Below, piece by piece: positions 34,690 through 56,900 of a stretch of DNA of 64,000 nt (its first letter is position 1; each line of letters starts with the position of its first letter). The stretch is taken from positions 14,494,316-14,558,315 of the forward strand of contig NC_091098.1 in the NCBI RefSeq assembly GCF_024713975.1, written 5' to 3'. The notes beneath the pieces were generated by a model. That model saw only the letters and a program-made list of their open reading frames with translations. It did no database searches and was not told the origin of the DNA. Source of the DNA: Paralichthys olivaceus. Its lineage: Eukaryota > Chordata > Actinopteri > Pleuronectiformes > Paralichthyidae. Made by a program: the position numbers and the translations under genes.

Positions 34690-36800
34690 CTCAGTAGTTT
34701 AAAGGGACAGTCCACTAATCTTGTTTTTGTAAACTGAGTCATACTGTCAATTATACGATTACTCATTTGGTTAAAATGCACAAATATTTTCTTGTTCAAA
34801 CCGCTCAACTATCACGAGTTGCTGCTCCTCTATTTGAACTGTTTTAATGAATAATGTGACCTTGAGCTCTCAGAGGGAATGACTGTCACTATTTTTCACC
34901 AGGACCTTATGAAATTAATTTTGTTTAATTGCAGCCGAATAATAATATGACCTAGAAACACAACTCTACAACAAATGGGCTCAACGTAAAAGAAAAGTTC
35001 ACGTCAATCACTGTTTGATTAATCAGTGTAAACAGAAATGTTGTCACCTTCAGTTTTATCCAGTCTGTAATCCAGCTCTGCTTGTACGTCCCTCAACTTT
35101 TTGCAGCACAAAGCTAAATTTCTGCACCATGTCTAATTATCATTGCAACAACCACAACCAGTTTCTTATCAGAACTTTATTCTTCTTAAATGCTGTTGCC
35201 GCTCATGTGAACTCCTTAGCAACAAAGTGGATAAGATGTCCCACGTTGTCCTACATTCCCCACGTCTGGGCCAATTTATTGTGGACACGTTACCAAGTGC
35301 ACATATCAGCATCATGTGAAGGTCATGTAACATCGTATCATGTAAGGAAATAAGACACTATACAGACATACACACTGTACAGTACATGTGTAATACACCC
35401 TGCTGCAGAATCAGCATTTCATTTGGGCAGGGAAATGTCAAACGTTCATGAGACCGAAGAGACAAACTCACTAAACTTATGTTGTGTGTCAAACTTAATA
35501 TAAAAAGTAGGAGGAGCTGGAATGATTTTCAGAAGAACGTCACAATCACGTCTTTCTGGCTTTTATAATTATGACAAAATGAAAAAGAATAAAGGAAGTA
35601 GTCTGATAAACTGCACCAGATTGTACAGACCTAGATTTCAACACCTTAAATATGTCTGGGGTGTTTTAACATCAAGATCCACCATGACTGCTTGTTGCTT
35701 CGTTTGCAGGATTACGCAAGAACCATTAAACCCATTTCTAGCAAACTTGGTGGAGGAATGGGTTAATGGACACATCCAGGAAGATCTGTCTTTATGTTTT
35801 ATGAGAATTAAATGAAATTTTTTTTTTAGTTGACTCTGTTTATTTTAGCCTTATTCCAGAGTAATTTAGGTTTAGCATAAAAAAATTATAAGACAAAATA
35901 CAGAAGAAAAATCTAGCAATACAATAATCACACTTGACACACGTGACAATCATGTGTAGGATTATTCAGCATTGGTGGAGATATGCCTGGACCCCATTCT
36001 AATCTTGCATGTTGAGGAATGTGATTTTCTTTTTTTAACAGGGGTGTACATTGAGGTAGAGACCTCAGTTACAATGTAGCCGAGTACAAAAATAAAATGA
36101 AATATTCTCTGACACCAAGGAAACACAAATAAGAAACAGTCAGATCTGCCAATCAATAGCAAAAACAAGTCTTTGGAACCAATACATCAACTTTGATTTG
36201 AAGCAAATTTACCAATTAACAAATGAATCATCTAAAATAAGAACAGCTGGAGGTGAAATAAAGTGACATCAAAAACTTGTTGCTGGATTCCATGTTGCAG
36301 GTGCATGATGACAAAAGCAGGATTTGCGATCTCAGTAAAAACTGTTGGCACCTCAGTATAATCCAGTCATCTGCCCCTTTAGGCAGATTCACACCCAAAT
36401 TAAAATGACTTAACATTTATCCCCCAATGCATTTAACACAAATCAGTTTAGTACTGTTTGTCTAATTCTGCTGACAAACACAGGAACACATAAACTACTT
36501 AGCAGAGGTAATTAAATAAAAGGAAAAAGACATTCATATCAAACAAGGAAAAAAATGTATCATTATTATCATTATTTTGTTTCTATCATTTTATAAATGA
36601 CACATTCAGGCTTGTTCTTTTTTCAGAACTTTTAAGATGTGGTTATTCTGCTTAGAGATAATTAGAGATTTCATGTGCAAAAGTAAAAATGTCACTTATT
36701 TATGAATTAATTGGAAAAAATTCTAACCCAGTAACGTTCCATTCTGAAGTGGTGTCACATTAGAGCCATGTGCATTGTGTCCCCCTCCCTCTATCGCAGG
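34690..36800. other. Intergenic region between troap and pfkm
   Basis: AT-rich, with short open frames that lack splice support or family similarity. The start (AGTTTAAAGGGACAGTCCAC at 34697) looks like the end of a dispersed element, but its other end was not found. Nothing else recognisable. Confidence 0.35.
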
Positions 36801-36818
36801 GGGTTATAGAATCTGATG

Positions 36819-37024
36819 TATATATTTAGTAGAGTTTAGTGAGTGTGCGGTGGAGGGTGTCAGTGGGAGGGGGCTCGGGGAGGGGAGGGGGGCCGGATTG
36901 TGGCCTATAAAGCCTGCGCCTCAGCATATGCCTCCCTCGAGAAGCAGAGAGCAAAGAAAGAGTACCCACACTCTTACTCTCCTTTTTCTTTTCCCTTCGT
37001 CATACCGACTTGTCCCCTGGAAAC
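36819..37024 (+). promoter_or_regulatory. pfkm: pfkm promoter with TATA box and 5' UTR
   Basis: TATAAA at 36906-36911 inside CCTATAAAGCC, 114 bases before the last 5' UTR base, predicts a start near 36935 and an 89-base unspliced leader before ATG 37025. Upstream, TATATATTTAG near 36819-36829 is close to a MEF2 site (one mismatch), consistent with muscle expression. G-rich blocks at 36855-36895 could bind Sp1-type factors. Confidence 0.6.
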
Positions 37025-45395
<8,371 letters not shown>

Positions 45396-45725
45396 TAGAC
45401 TCACGTGGAGCACCGGGACAGAGCAGGGGAATTTTTTTACCTTGTGAAATACCTGTCTCCGTGTCTTTGTACATGAGCTGCTGTTTTACGCTTTCTTACA
45501 CTGAATATGCGCTTGCTCACTTAATCTAGTGTTTTGTGGCAATTCCAGCTCTTAATGTAGATCATTTTTTAAAATTAAAGATATCATTCAAAAATATGCT
45601 GCATTGTTGGAGATTGATTTGAAACTGAGCCTGTGAATGAGGAATGCTTTGAAGATCTAATCCTCAGTGATCTGGGACATGTGCGGCACATACAGGACCC
45701 TGCTCCTAAATAAACATTTTCAATC
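45396..45725 (+). other. pfkm: pfkm 3' UTR with two candidate poly(A) signals
   Basis: After TAG 45393-45395. ATTAAA at 45574-45579 is followed by GT-rich ATGCTGCATTGTTGG; a canonical AATAAA lies at 45709-45714. Either could end the transcript. Confidence 0.55.
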
Positions 45726-46279
45726 TGTAGCTATTATATTTGTACATTTAGGGTAGAGAGAAGCCCCCAGACTGGTATATTCCACCATCCATCTGTCTGT
45801 CTCTACTCATCAGTTATTATCAGTTCAGGGGGACAATTGCAACCAAACAGGTCATAGTGCCTGTGATTATAGAAAACATCAGTCACTGATCAAGATTTTC
45901 AACTTTTAAAACCATGTCTTCTTTATTTTGATGGTGGAACTAATCTATCCACTACACTGATAATCAAATTACCCATAGCTACACTATACTATGTGATCTA
46001 TATGAGAACAACCCCTTTAGGAAGATGAAAGGGTTTTCAGTGGCTTATCCCCTCTTATTGATTACTTCTCAAGTGGGACAAGAAGTGATTACATCAGTTC
46101 TCCCTCTCTCTTGATGTCTCACATGACACCATAGAACTTTTATTAAACTTGCTGGTGAAGACAGAACATCACTTGTGATCATTTCCTTAGCAGCAGGGTA
46201 TTAACTCTAAGTTATTCTATGAGAAAAACTTGTTCTATTGATCACAGAGAAACACATGCATTGAAACATTATAGATATC

Positions 46280-46640
46280 TCTGAATGTTTAGATGTTTAG
46301 ACACTTATCCATCGGTACCATTGGGGAGGTGTCTGATGGTCCCAACAAGCAGAGTCATAAAAAAACAAATTCAACAATAAGAACAAGACTTTCAAGAAAA
46401 GATGGCATGAGAGCCCAGATTTCAACATCATGGAGTCACTCTGGAATAACATGAAGGGACGAAGAAAATCTACAGAAGAAAAAAAGACCTGTGGCAGGTT
46501 GTCAAACAACCATGAAGTGTACCGAGGAGAATGAATGCTGCTTTGAACGTAAAATCTGTAAATATCTGTGTATTTGATAAGCTGTCTTCACAAACCCTCT
46601 GGATCAAAGCACAAGGAAAAGTCGATGAACGGACCCTTTT
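46280..46640 (+). mobile_element. Degraded Tc1/mariner-like transposase remnant
   Basis: A plus-strand stretch near 46412-46470 reads SPDFNIMESLWNNMKGRRKS after tolerating small disruptions, corresponding to the catalytic SPDLNPIENLWxxxK region of Tc1-type DDE transposases. Downstream GACCTGTGGCAGGTTGTC and AAGTGTACCGAGGAGAATGA match the usual C-terminal coding sequence of a common teleost Tc1-like element. The frame is interrupted, the 5' part and inverted repeats are missing, and it cannot be active. It lies between pfkm and larp4. Confidence 0.65.
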
Positions 46641-47379
46641 TAAACAATAAAACATACATGAAACTATGTACTTTTTAAAAAACTTTATTTAGAATCAAAC
46701 ACTGGCAAATACAGATTTTAAGTTGTTAATAAAAGAACAGTATATAAAACCAGACTGAGCATGAACGACTAAAACATAAACAGATTAAAAAAAGGAAAAA
46801 AAATAATCCAAGGAATGAAAAAAAGGTCAGAGGTCTAGGCAGGAAATAAATACTAATAATAGGTCCTTATTGTCATTAGTAAGAAATGTAATTTTTTATT
46901 TATTTTTGTGTTTTTTTGTAATATTTTTTAACTCATTCATAAAAAAAATATTACAAATTACATTATATATTCATCTGGATGAGGGTTTTTTCAGTTTCCC
47001 TTTCTGGATTACAGAATGTAAAATTATTGTTTTTTAAGCAATATTAATTCTTAATTACAAAATTACATGGGTAAATACGTTATTATCCTAGTTCTATTAG
47101 TTTCTTTTTGCTTTTGGAGATACAAAGAGAGTGACACGTTTGATCCTAACTCTGTCTTTCCTTCAGGATTTTTTAAATTTTTAAATAAGGTTTTCTCTTT
47201 AAGTGATGAAGGGAATTCAGAGGTGAGGCTGTTCCTGAACATGTTAGATCCATAAAGTTGACAAAGTTATTAAAATGCCTCTCATCATATTCATCCATGC
47301 TCATGTTACTGCCTTAACAACCATTAAATGGTGTTCTGTATGTTAGCACAGTTCGCTCTCACAGTTTTCACAGACTGAG

Positions 47380-47921
47380 GCGACGCTGCAGATAGAAGGC
47401 AGCAGAAAACTACAGCGCGGGTCCGGAAAAGGAAATGGTTTGTGCAGAGGTCACCGAGAACTCGCGGTGGCAGCCGGGACGTCGGCGGACTGTGTGACTG
47501 CGCTGAGGAGAGGTGCGTGTCCCCAGTGTCCGCTCCGGTCGCCCGGTCAGGAATGCTCCTCGCGAAGCCGGTGTGTGCTGTGATATTCGGTGAAAAGCCC
47601 GCGGGCACCGTGGTGTGAGAAGAGTCATGGTTTGGCATCGCTTGCACCATTAGTGTCTCTGCATTGATTCATTGAGCTATCTGTCGTTAGCCCACTCCGT
47701 TGATTCATAGCACGCTAGGTCGGGAGCCTACCTGTTAGCTTGTTAGCCGGTTTGCTAGCTAGCTAGTAGCTAGTCTGAGTGCGCTGCTGGCCGATCCAGC
47801 CCGACGGGAGAGGACCAGACTGACTGCTGAACACGAGCCGGTTGCTTCCGAAAGACGAGCTGGTGGTGGCAGGCGGGGGCCGGGAGAAAGCGACGGGGTG
47901 GAAGTGAGTCAGGAGCGGCTG
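47380..47921 (+). promoter_or_regulatory. larp4: CpG-rich larp4 promoter and 5' UTR
   Basis: GC- and CpG-rich region running into the first larp4 exon, with repeated GCTAGC words near 47750-47775 and no TATA box. The predicted leader is likely several hundred bases. Between 45726 and 47380, apart from the transposase remnant, the sequence is AT-rich and holds no recognised gene. Confidence 0.55.
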
Positions 47922-50900
47922 ATGAGTTCAGATCAGAGCGGGGAGCCGCCGCTGCTGCAGGAGGAGGCCGATCCGGGACCGAAGACCGGTGGGAAGGACG
48001 AGGCTCCGCTGGGGAGCGAGGGAGGGTCAGGCGGCATGGTGAGTGAGGCCTTCTCTAGCTAGCGAGCTAACACTGGCTAAGTAGCTAAGTAGCTGCTACT
48101 CAGTGTGGACCTGTTAGCACAGTATACCCCCCTCCCCCCTGCTTGCGGGGGAGCGATATTTATCAGGCAGCAGCAAATATGAACCCAAACTAAACACGAT
48201 GTAAGATCAGCGTTAACTTTATGACTATTAGCATGTAATTACTCGGCGATGTTACCAAACCCCAACACGACTCAACACGGCAGCTCTACCAGAACTGCTA
48301 AGTTGCAGCCGGTATCGTTGCAGACAGACGGGCAGGTGATTTTTACCCTCTTCCATCAGCCGGAGCTCCTGCTAGTGCTGCTCCACCGGCTAACGCTAGC
48401 TTAGCCCCCCGCCACCAGCAAGCTCATTAAGTAGTTTGCTGAGTAATCATTAGCTGATAAGTTAAGTTACAGACACAGCTGTGTGGGGGGCGTCGGTGTG
48501 GTTGGGAGCGGACACGCACTCCCTCGAGTTGTTGTTTAATTTATCAAACGTACAAAGCTTCAATTATTGACCGAAGGATGAATGTTCATTCAGCCTGGGT
48601 TTATCTGTTAGCTAACGCTCCTAGCTAGTGGCTAGCCTAGCGCAGTGACATGCGTTGCTAATACCTGGCCTGTGCAGCGCAGCGCGGTCAGCTGACACTA
48701 CTTGTCTCGCTACGGCCTGTGACACAGAAGCATGCATTGTAACCATGTGTCAAGTTGGACTGCACATAAATGTTCGCTGCCACACTGAGGCCTCAGCGTT
48801 TGACACGTCCATTCTCGAGTTATTGGCAGAGAGGGAAGTGTCTCGGGGCATATTGTGACCAGCAGCTGTTCCTGTCAGGCCCAAGTGCTTTTAGCCCAAA
48901 TACAGGGAGTGGATCTCTCACCAGGGGGAGAATGACTCTGTCAAAAGAAGGAGCTGGTAAATGTGACAGTAGCTGGCGTTTCAGAAGTTACAGCTGTCTT
49001 CTGCCCCCCGTCTGCATAAAGGCACAATCCACAGTTAGTTCACTTCAGTGTGTGTGTGTGCTTCAATATGTACTGTATGTGATCTATTCTTGGCCACAGA
49101 TCTCTGCAGGGTCAGGGTTTCTCCTGCCAGTCCACAGCCACTTTGATACACAGTCTGAACCAATCATTGAATGATACGCAATCAAAAATAGACACGTCTT
49201 GTTTAAAGTCATATAACAAACTGCCTGAATAATGTTTTTATTTTGTATTCAATTGAATCTTGGTCATAAAACAATATCAATAATTATCCCAATATTGTTT
49301 CTGTCGATAGTAGATAAAAGTTTAAATATGTTAAGTTTGATGGCCTTATAACACAGAATTGATCGACGTCAGATTTGCAAAAAGTTTAGCCTTTTATCAA
49401 GTGTTGTTCTTCGCTCCTAAGGAAGAGTGTAAAACTACAATCTTCACCCAGGAGCCTAAATCCGTCTTTAAACTTAAAATAAATCCTAATGTGACATTTA
49501 TCGTTATTGACTGATTTAAAAATGCATTTCTTGATATTTATAGTTCTCCTTTTCTAGGTTAATTAGGTAATAGCCTCTGTTGTTGACAAGGGATCGTTGG
49601 GCCCAATGTGGGCACATTTCAATGTACTTCTCTGGTTTCCAATTATATGCCATGGATGCCCAGTTGTGTGCAGGTATTCCTGCCAACATCGAACATTACG
49701 CCAGGGGATTTAATTCTGTAATACAAAGATTTAGTGAAATCAGCAGGTGAGGGGATGGTCGGCTGTAACCTGCATGCCCTCTGTCCCCTGTGGACTAAAG
49801 TTAGAGGCCACATTTGTACCTTGTTACATTGTGTGTGGTTTCTCTATGCATGTCTGTCGCTGCTTTTGTAAGTGTACTTCTCATTCTACAGGTGTAATGT
49901 TTACTTAAAAACAAAAGGTCATGTTTGACATCACTGTCAGGTGAACTCTCAGGATCTAATGGGGGTGGGGTTCATATGTTAAATACAGTTGCTAAATGCA
50001 GCATTTTCAAAACCAAGTAGTTATTGTTCTAAGTTTGTGGTAAGATTAAACGATATTTTATTTTCCAATTTGATTTCTATAATTACATGAAGTTATGTTG
50101 CTTTAGGTTTCCACCTTGCAGGCTATAGCATTCCTAAAGCATTGGATTTTATGTGATAGCTATTAGGTTTCTTTAATGCATTGAGAATGCTTGTTACTTG
50201 CCATGTTGTACTCATTAAGCACTGGATATAAAAACTGTTGATGAATAAATTAGTGATCATGGTGTAATAGTAATTACCAAACATTCACTTTGATTCAGAT
50301 ATAAACTGTCAAAAATCCATTAGTCCAATTTAAATAATTGTGCAAGTCTGAAATGTTTGATCTAAAATAGATTTTTTTTGCTTTGAATATGTATATTACT
50401 TGCACTATCCTGATCCTGTTTTGTTTTTGCTTTGAAGGTCACCTCTAAGGGCGCCGGTTTGAACCCAAATGCCAAGGTGTGGCAGGAGATGCCTGTGGCT
50501 CCCAGCGAGGCTCTTACCAACAGTCCTCATTGGCCCACCTCCGACATGAGTGAGGGTGAGATGCACTTCCACCAGCTTAATTTAACATCCATCAAAAAAG
50601 ACATAACTGATTTGATGACAAGTCACAGAGCTCTAAAGTGTGAAAGTGTCTTTTGATATAAATACTGAAATTCCTCTATTTGACACCTTACATAAAATAG
50701 TCTTTCACTTAACATCTTAACTTTAGCAATCAGCACACATACCTATGTATGTATGGCCTTTCAAAGCAGGCCTGAAAACTGACTGGGCTATCGGTTGTTG
50801 GTTCTGAATGAAACTCACTACCTTTTTCACAGGTTATTCTGAGCCTTCGTCTGCTGGGTCCAAGCAGTACACTGTGGGATTCACGGCCCTGGATGACAGC

Positions 50901-53900
50901 AGCTCCACAGTAACAGCTGAGATAGCAGTAAATGGAATGGACCCTCCAGAGTTGGGCTTTTCCCCTGCTGAGTCCACCACAGGGACGCCAGGTCAGTCAC
51001 ATCACATCACATGCAGTCCTGTCTACACACCAACTGTGGCTGTGCAACTAATGATTATTCTGTTTTTCAAATCAGTTATTCATTTTTATGTGATCTAGAG
51101 CAAAAAGTTTAAATGGAATAAAAAGTTTAATATGTGCTCAGCCAATAAAGAGTGGGTTTTCAGTGTTAACATAAAAACAGTACTATTCTCGGTTTCCTTT
51201 AAATTGTCTATAAGATTATGTCAGAGAGAAATGTTACATACATATAGAAAAAAGGGGAGTAACACTGAAACAACAATGAAATGGTAGAATCTCCTCATGA
51301 TCAATAAAAGACAAAGTCAACATATACATTCGGTTTACATTTCATTTTCCTCCAAACATCCTGTCCCCTGACAGTGTAAAAACTGTTTCATCTGCAGAAC
51401 AGCTACTAGAGATGCTTTTACTATTTATACTTTTAATACATATTTGGTAGTCAGTGGAATCAAAGTGTTTATTGGGGAAAAATGCCACCGTAGCAGTCAT
51501 CACTGAGTGTACAGGACACCTCAATCCAGTCAATATTTTGTGTTTAAAATCATTGTTTGTAGTATTTCTTGCTTGTCCTTTATCGGTCCAGCTCAATGCC
51601 TCACCAATCCGCTTTTCTTTTAATACCCTCTACATTATGTTTACAAAAAGCTATCTTTATTTGTAAACCAGATCCATCGCTCCAAGCCCTCCATCTTTTA
51701 GATCTTAATATGTGTAACTGCTCAAGTTGTTCCCCAAATAGAATTCACTGACAAAGGTCTTATCTAAACTTAAAGTTATTAAAATTTTAGTTTTGTAGCT
51801 TATCGATTTATTTTCCTGTTATTGTAATTCTACTTTTAAAGATTGTAGCACCTTGACCAACCAGTCAGTTGGTTTTAATTCCAGCTCATCATCAGCAGGT
51901 GATTTCACTGAGAGCTAATCAGTGGCTCTTTGTCTGTCGCTAATGAAAACCTGCAGACTGCTCTGCAGCCCACATGGTTCAACTTTGACAAAGGTGCAGC
52001 AAGAGAAACTTAGAGCACCACACATAACCTGCACAGTAATTCTTAATACATATACCACACTCACTCAAATCATGTGTGTGACTTGGGGATAATTGACACA
52101 CATGAAACCAAGCCTAAAAAGGTGCTTTTTAAAAGGTTCAAACACTGTTTCCTACAGTACCCACAATGTTACTCATTCGCTTTGTGAAGCTGCACCTTGT
52201 GTTCCGTTTGTCTTGTACTAAATATAATGAATATTTCACTTCTCACCACTGACATTTGTGTTTGTGTCTCAGGGGATTCCAAAGCAGAAGAGCAGCCTAT
52301 CTCCTCTGAGAATCTGCGAGAGTCTCTGAAGAAAGAGCTTGAGTTTTATTTCTCTAGGTAAGAGGGAAACGGGCACAATGTCTTTTTACATAGCTGAATT
52401 TATGATGGTGGACTCAACATTTCAAGTCACGAGAAGGCTAATCTACATGGATGTGTAATTTTGTGATTTTTAGAGAGAACCTCTCGAAGGATTTGTACCT
52501 GATGTCCCAGATGGACAGTGACCAGTTTGTTCCCATTTGGACTATAGCCAGCATGGAGGGCATCAAGGTCCTCACCACTGACATGGACCTCATCCTGGAT
52601 GTGTTGAGATGTAAGTGAAAAGTTGGGGCTGGTGTCTGTTCAAATGAGCTGCATACATTTGTGCTGTCTCTACATTTAAATACCTTAAATTTCCTTCAGC
52701 CTCTCCTATGGTGCAAGTGGATGAGAAAGGGGAAAAAGTGCGTCCTAATCACAAGCGTTGCATTATCATCCTGAGGGAGGTCCCTGAAACCACACCTGTT
52801 GAGGTAAACACAACTTTACACTAAAAACCACATTTTATTTGAATCATCTGTTTTTTTGTTTATGTTTAGCTTAAAGGTCCAGTGCGTAAGATTTAGGTGA
52901 AAGGGAACCATTGTCAGAAATTTAATGTAGAATAATCCTCATGATGTTTTCACTAGTTCGTTTCATCTAAATTGTATAAATTGTAGTTCTCTTTAGCCCA
53001 GAAATGGCCCTTTATATCTAAATACTCTATATTTAAATACTTTATATTTACATCGAGGGGGTCCTCTCTACAGAGGCCGCCATGTTTTTTACATTAGTCC
53101 AGACTGGACAAACTAAACACTTTGGAGTTTTTATGACAACTGAAGGCTAACACAGTTTCTTGTGAGGGGTGTTCAGCTGCAACATGAAACCTCAACACTG
53201 GATATCACAAAATTATACACACTGTACCTTAAGTAAGTCTGAAACCTTTGTTTATTTAATTTACAGGAAGTGGAGTCACTGTTCAAAAATGACAACTGTC
53301 CAAAGGTGATAAGTGTCGAGTTTGCACACAACAACAACTGGTACATCACATTCCAATCAGACACGGATGCTCAGCAGGTACTGCCAGTCAAAGTTCATTC
53401 GTCATCACACTGTCTGGAGTTTTCATTTAAAATGTTGCAACATGGATCTGCCTTTTGATTCTGTCTTCTGCTCCCATAGGCATACAAGTATTTGAGAGAG
53501 GAAGTAAAAACATTTCAGGGAAAACCCATCATGGTGCGTCAAATAAAAACCCCATTGTTAATTTTAGAAAGGCCTTTTGGGAAGTTGATTTTTGTTTCAC
53601 ACTTTTTTCCTTTTTTTCTTCTTCCTGCTGACAGGCCAGGATAAAGGCCATCAACACATTCTTTGCAAAGAATGGCTACCGTAGCATGGACAGCAGCCTG
53701 TACGCTCAGCAGTCCCAGAGCCAGTCACAGTACAGCTCCCCCCTCTACATGCAGCATGTCTATCCCCAGCAGCAGTACCCAGTCTATGGCATTGTACCTC
53801 CCACCTGGACGCCTTCTCCAACACCGTATTTCGAAACTCCTTTGGTGAGACAAACTATACCTGTTGTTTTCTTGAGTTGAAAACCTGTTCCAGGTGATTT

Positions 53901-56900
53901 TGTACTGGTGCATTGTCAACAATTCAAAACATAAATCTGATGCGAGAAATTAGCCTCGAAAGCCACATGTTGTGTGCCTGCAATAGTCTCACCTCACAAA
54001 AAATTGCATAATCACTTATTAGTCATCACCACCTTGTTTGTTGTGAAGTCTGTAGAGAACAGCAGTGGGTGAATTTAAATGAGCCCTTCCCCTCTTGCAA
54101 TTTGAGTTGTCAGTAGATGTGAACAGTGTTTTGCATAACAATGAGCTGGTCAAAATATTCAGTATTTTTTTACAAGCAGTTGCACATCCAGAGCAAACAT
54201 AGTGGAATTAAATAATACTGCCAAATGTATTATCAGGTCCTTGTGGTAGTTGGTGAGCAACTGTACTGGTTGTTGCATGAAATTGGATTTATCAATACTG
54301 CCTTTTCTATTCCATGTGCAGGCACCGTTTCCCAACAGTAGCTTTGTGAATGGATTTGGCTCAGCTGGACACTACAAAACTGGCTCCAATTCTCTTAACA
54401 TCACTCGCCAATTCAACAGGAACCGGTAAGGACTTCTCTGTCTTCTTATTTTTATTATTATACCTTTGTGCTGGCGGCAGCTGTGTCCAGAGGCCTGATC
54501 TTTTTGGTTGTCTGTCTGTCCATCTCTCCCATTCTTGTGACCCAGTCTTGGGAATCGCCCAAGCTTTCTTAAATTTCTTGAAGTTGGCACTACATATGAG
54601 TCTGAACTCACATTGATATAAAGTACAACTTGACCCGTCGGTGGAGGCAAACAACCACAAGGCCACAATTTTAGTTCCAGTTGATGTTGTGTAGTTAGGA
54701 CCTAAATTTTAAGTTTGCTGTTTTCTGAACATGTTCAAATTGGAATGTGTTGCATAGAGTTAAACAGTGGAGATCAGATCATCTACTATTGTCTAAAGAT
54801 AATGTAACCCCACCAGGGAACTGTTGTTCACTCCCTGTCTTCTCACTGTCCCCACAGTGTCCCTCTCTATTCAAGAAAGAATGTAATAAATGCCTTCAGG
54901 TACCACAACTATACCGCATTATAAGCTTCATCGCTACCATCATCTCTTATCATACTGCAGCAGCAAATGACTAAATCCATTACGGGAGCCCATGCCTTTT
55001 GCCAGTCAGGCTTTTGTAGACTTAAATATTTTTTCCATCACTGTGTTAAATGTGTGTTGCCAGGTAATGGACATCCTGGATTTGTCATGTCATTTGATAA
55101 ACGTAGGCTTGCCTACTAAATGGCAGCAGCTGCTATCTGATCCTGAGCGATTTGCTTTTTCCAGTTATCACCTTGGCTTCAAAATATCCTCTTTGCGTTT
55201 ACATTATTGCATGTAATAATTTCCCTCCATCACAACTAACCACCCGTTTTGCTGGTTCATTGTTTTTTTTTTGTTCTCTAGTTACACTGCTGCTTTCGTT
55301 TTCAGTGACTGTATTACCATATGCCATAACAAAGAATAGCTGACCCTGAGTTTGACGCAGATCAGCTGTCAAGCTTTAAATCTTTCACAAATTGATGACA
55401 ACCTTGCAAGTGTGTTAAGTGTGAAAAGGCAGCTCCACAAAGACGTAGCTCGCTGCGCTCTTCTCAAGTCAGACCTAATGATGACATCACGATGCGCATA
55501 GAGGGAAACGAGGGAGTGTGGTAACTGGCTTTGGTTCTCTCTGTTTCTCTCCTTTGTTCTTTCCTTTTCTTTCATTTCTCTCTTTCCTTCCCTTCCAAAG
55601 TTGGATGCTTCACTCCCTTCCCAATGAGCGTTCAGATTATGAGATCTGAAGGTCAAAGACTCGAGAAGACTGAACGATGTCAATCATGCTGCGTGAAAAA
55701 TATTTGTGCTTCATGAAAATATTAGTAACCTGCCTAGGTCTTACATGGGTGTTGTCAGCTCTACTCAATGACTGATAGGTTGCAGGTTGTCAAACGTTAA
55801 ATTGTAGACATCAGCCATCACTGCTTCAACCAACCATGAGCATAAACGTCATCCAAAAACCCCCTGCATGTTAATGTATACCCTGAGGACACAGCATGCT
55901 GCCACATTCCCCCAGCAAACCATTAAGTTTCAGTCCCTGCCACCAGTGTTTCCTTTCAACTGATTTAGCTGTTTTAGCCTCCATCATCATAAAAACTGTT
56001 CAAGCACCATAGAATATAGCAATCCGAATTGTCTATAGACGTTAGCAGCCAGTTCCAGTTATCATCAGCCGTTTTCTCTTTGCAAACACAAGCTCAAATT
56101 ATGTTGAAATTCTATAGAGCATTAAATGGATTTTCATAATGAGGGTTCATGTACTTTTATATTTCACAACATTGGAAAAGTTTCTTAAAATGGCTCCATA
56201 ATTTTTTTGTTTTGTTTATGCGTGCAAATGCATCACCTCACATTAACATGACATAGCAGTTTATGAGGTACAACTAGCCCAAACTAATGCTCTATAATAG
56301 AATAGTCCTGCAATAAATGTATTTTAAATTGGTTGAGGCCAAAATTACCCTTTGAAGCACAAGGAAAGGAAACACTGGCTGCTAGTATCTCTATGCAGTT
56401 TCTTTATTTCTAAATATTGACTTTGCTTATCTTAACCCTTTCTCCTCCATAACAGAAATCACGTGAAGCCCCAGGTGAGGACAAGTGAAGTGGCTCCAGC
56501 ATCCATAACTCCCGTCTCCCTGGAGAGTCTGACTGGATCACGCAGCCCGCAGCCTCCTGTTGCCATTGCCCCCACCACTAACCCAGTCCAGACAGTCTCT
56601 GACCTAAGCATGGCATTCTCACATCTCTCCTCCTCTTCTTCCTCTCTGGACCCCAGTGATGACAGTGGCATGTCTGGTCGCGGAAGGTAAATCTGTTTTT
56701 ACTTGCTGTCTGATTTGAGCTTGACTGTAATGGCTGCTGCTCATTGGTTTTGATGTGATCAATGACTGTCGGCTAATCTTGAAATAATTTGAATTGCATT
56801 TCAGACGGAGCACAACCTACAGAGGAACAAGGAGGAGGCGAGAAGATGAACGGATTACGGTAAATGGCAATTCCATATTGTCATAAAATCTTGTTGGTGT

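Noticed and set aside
55472-55654. Known vertebrate snoRNA (U3, U8, U13) in larp4
   Set aside because: The sequence does not match those RNAs as I recall them; only the end boxes and terminal stem resemble the class.
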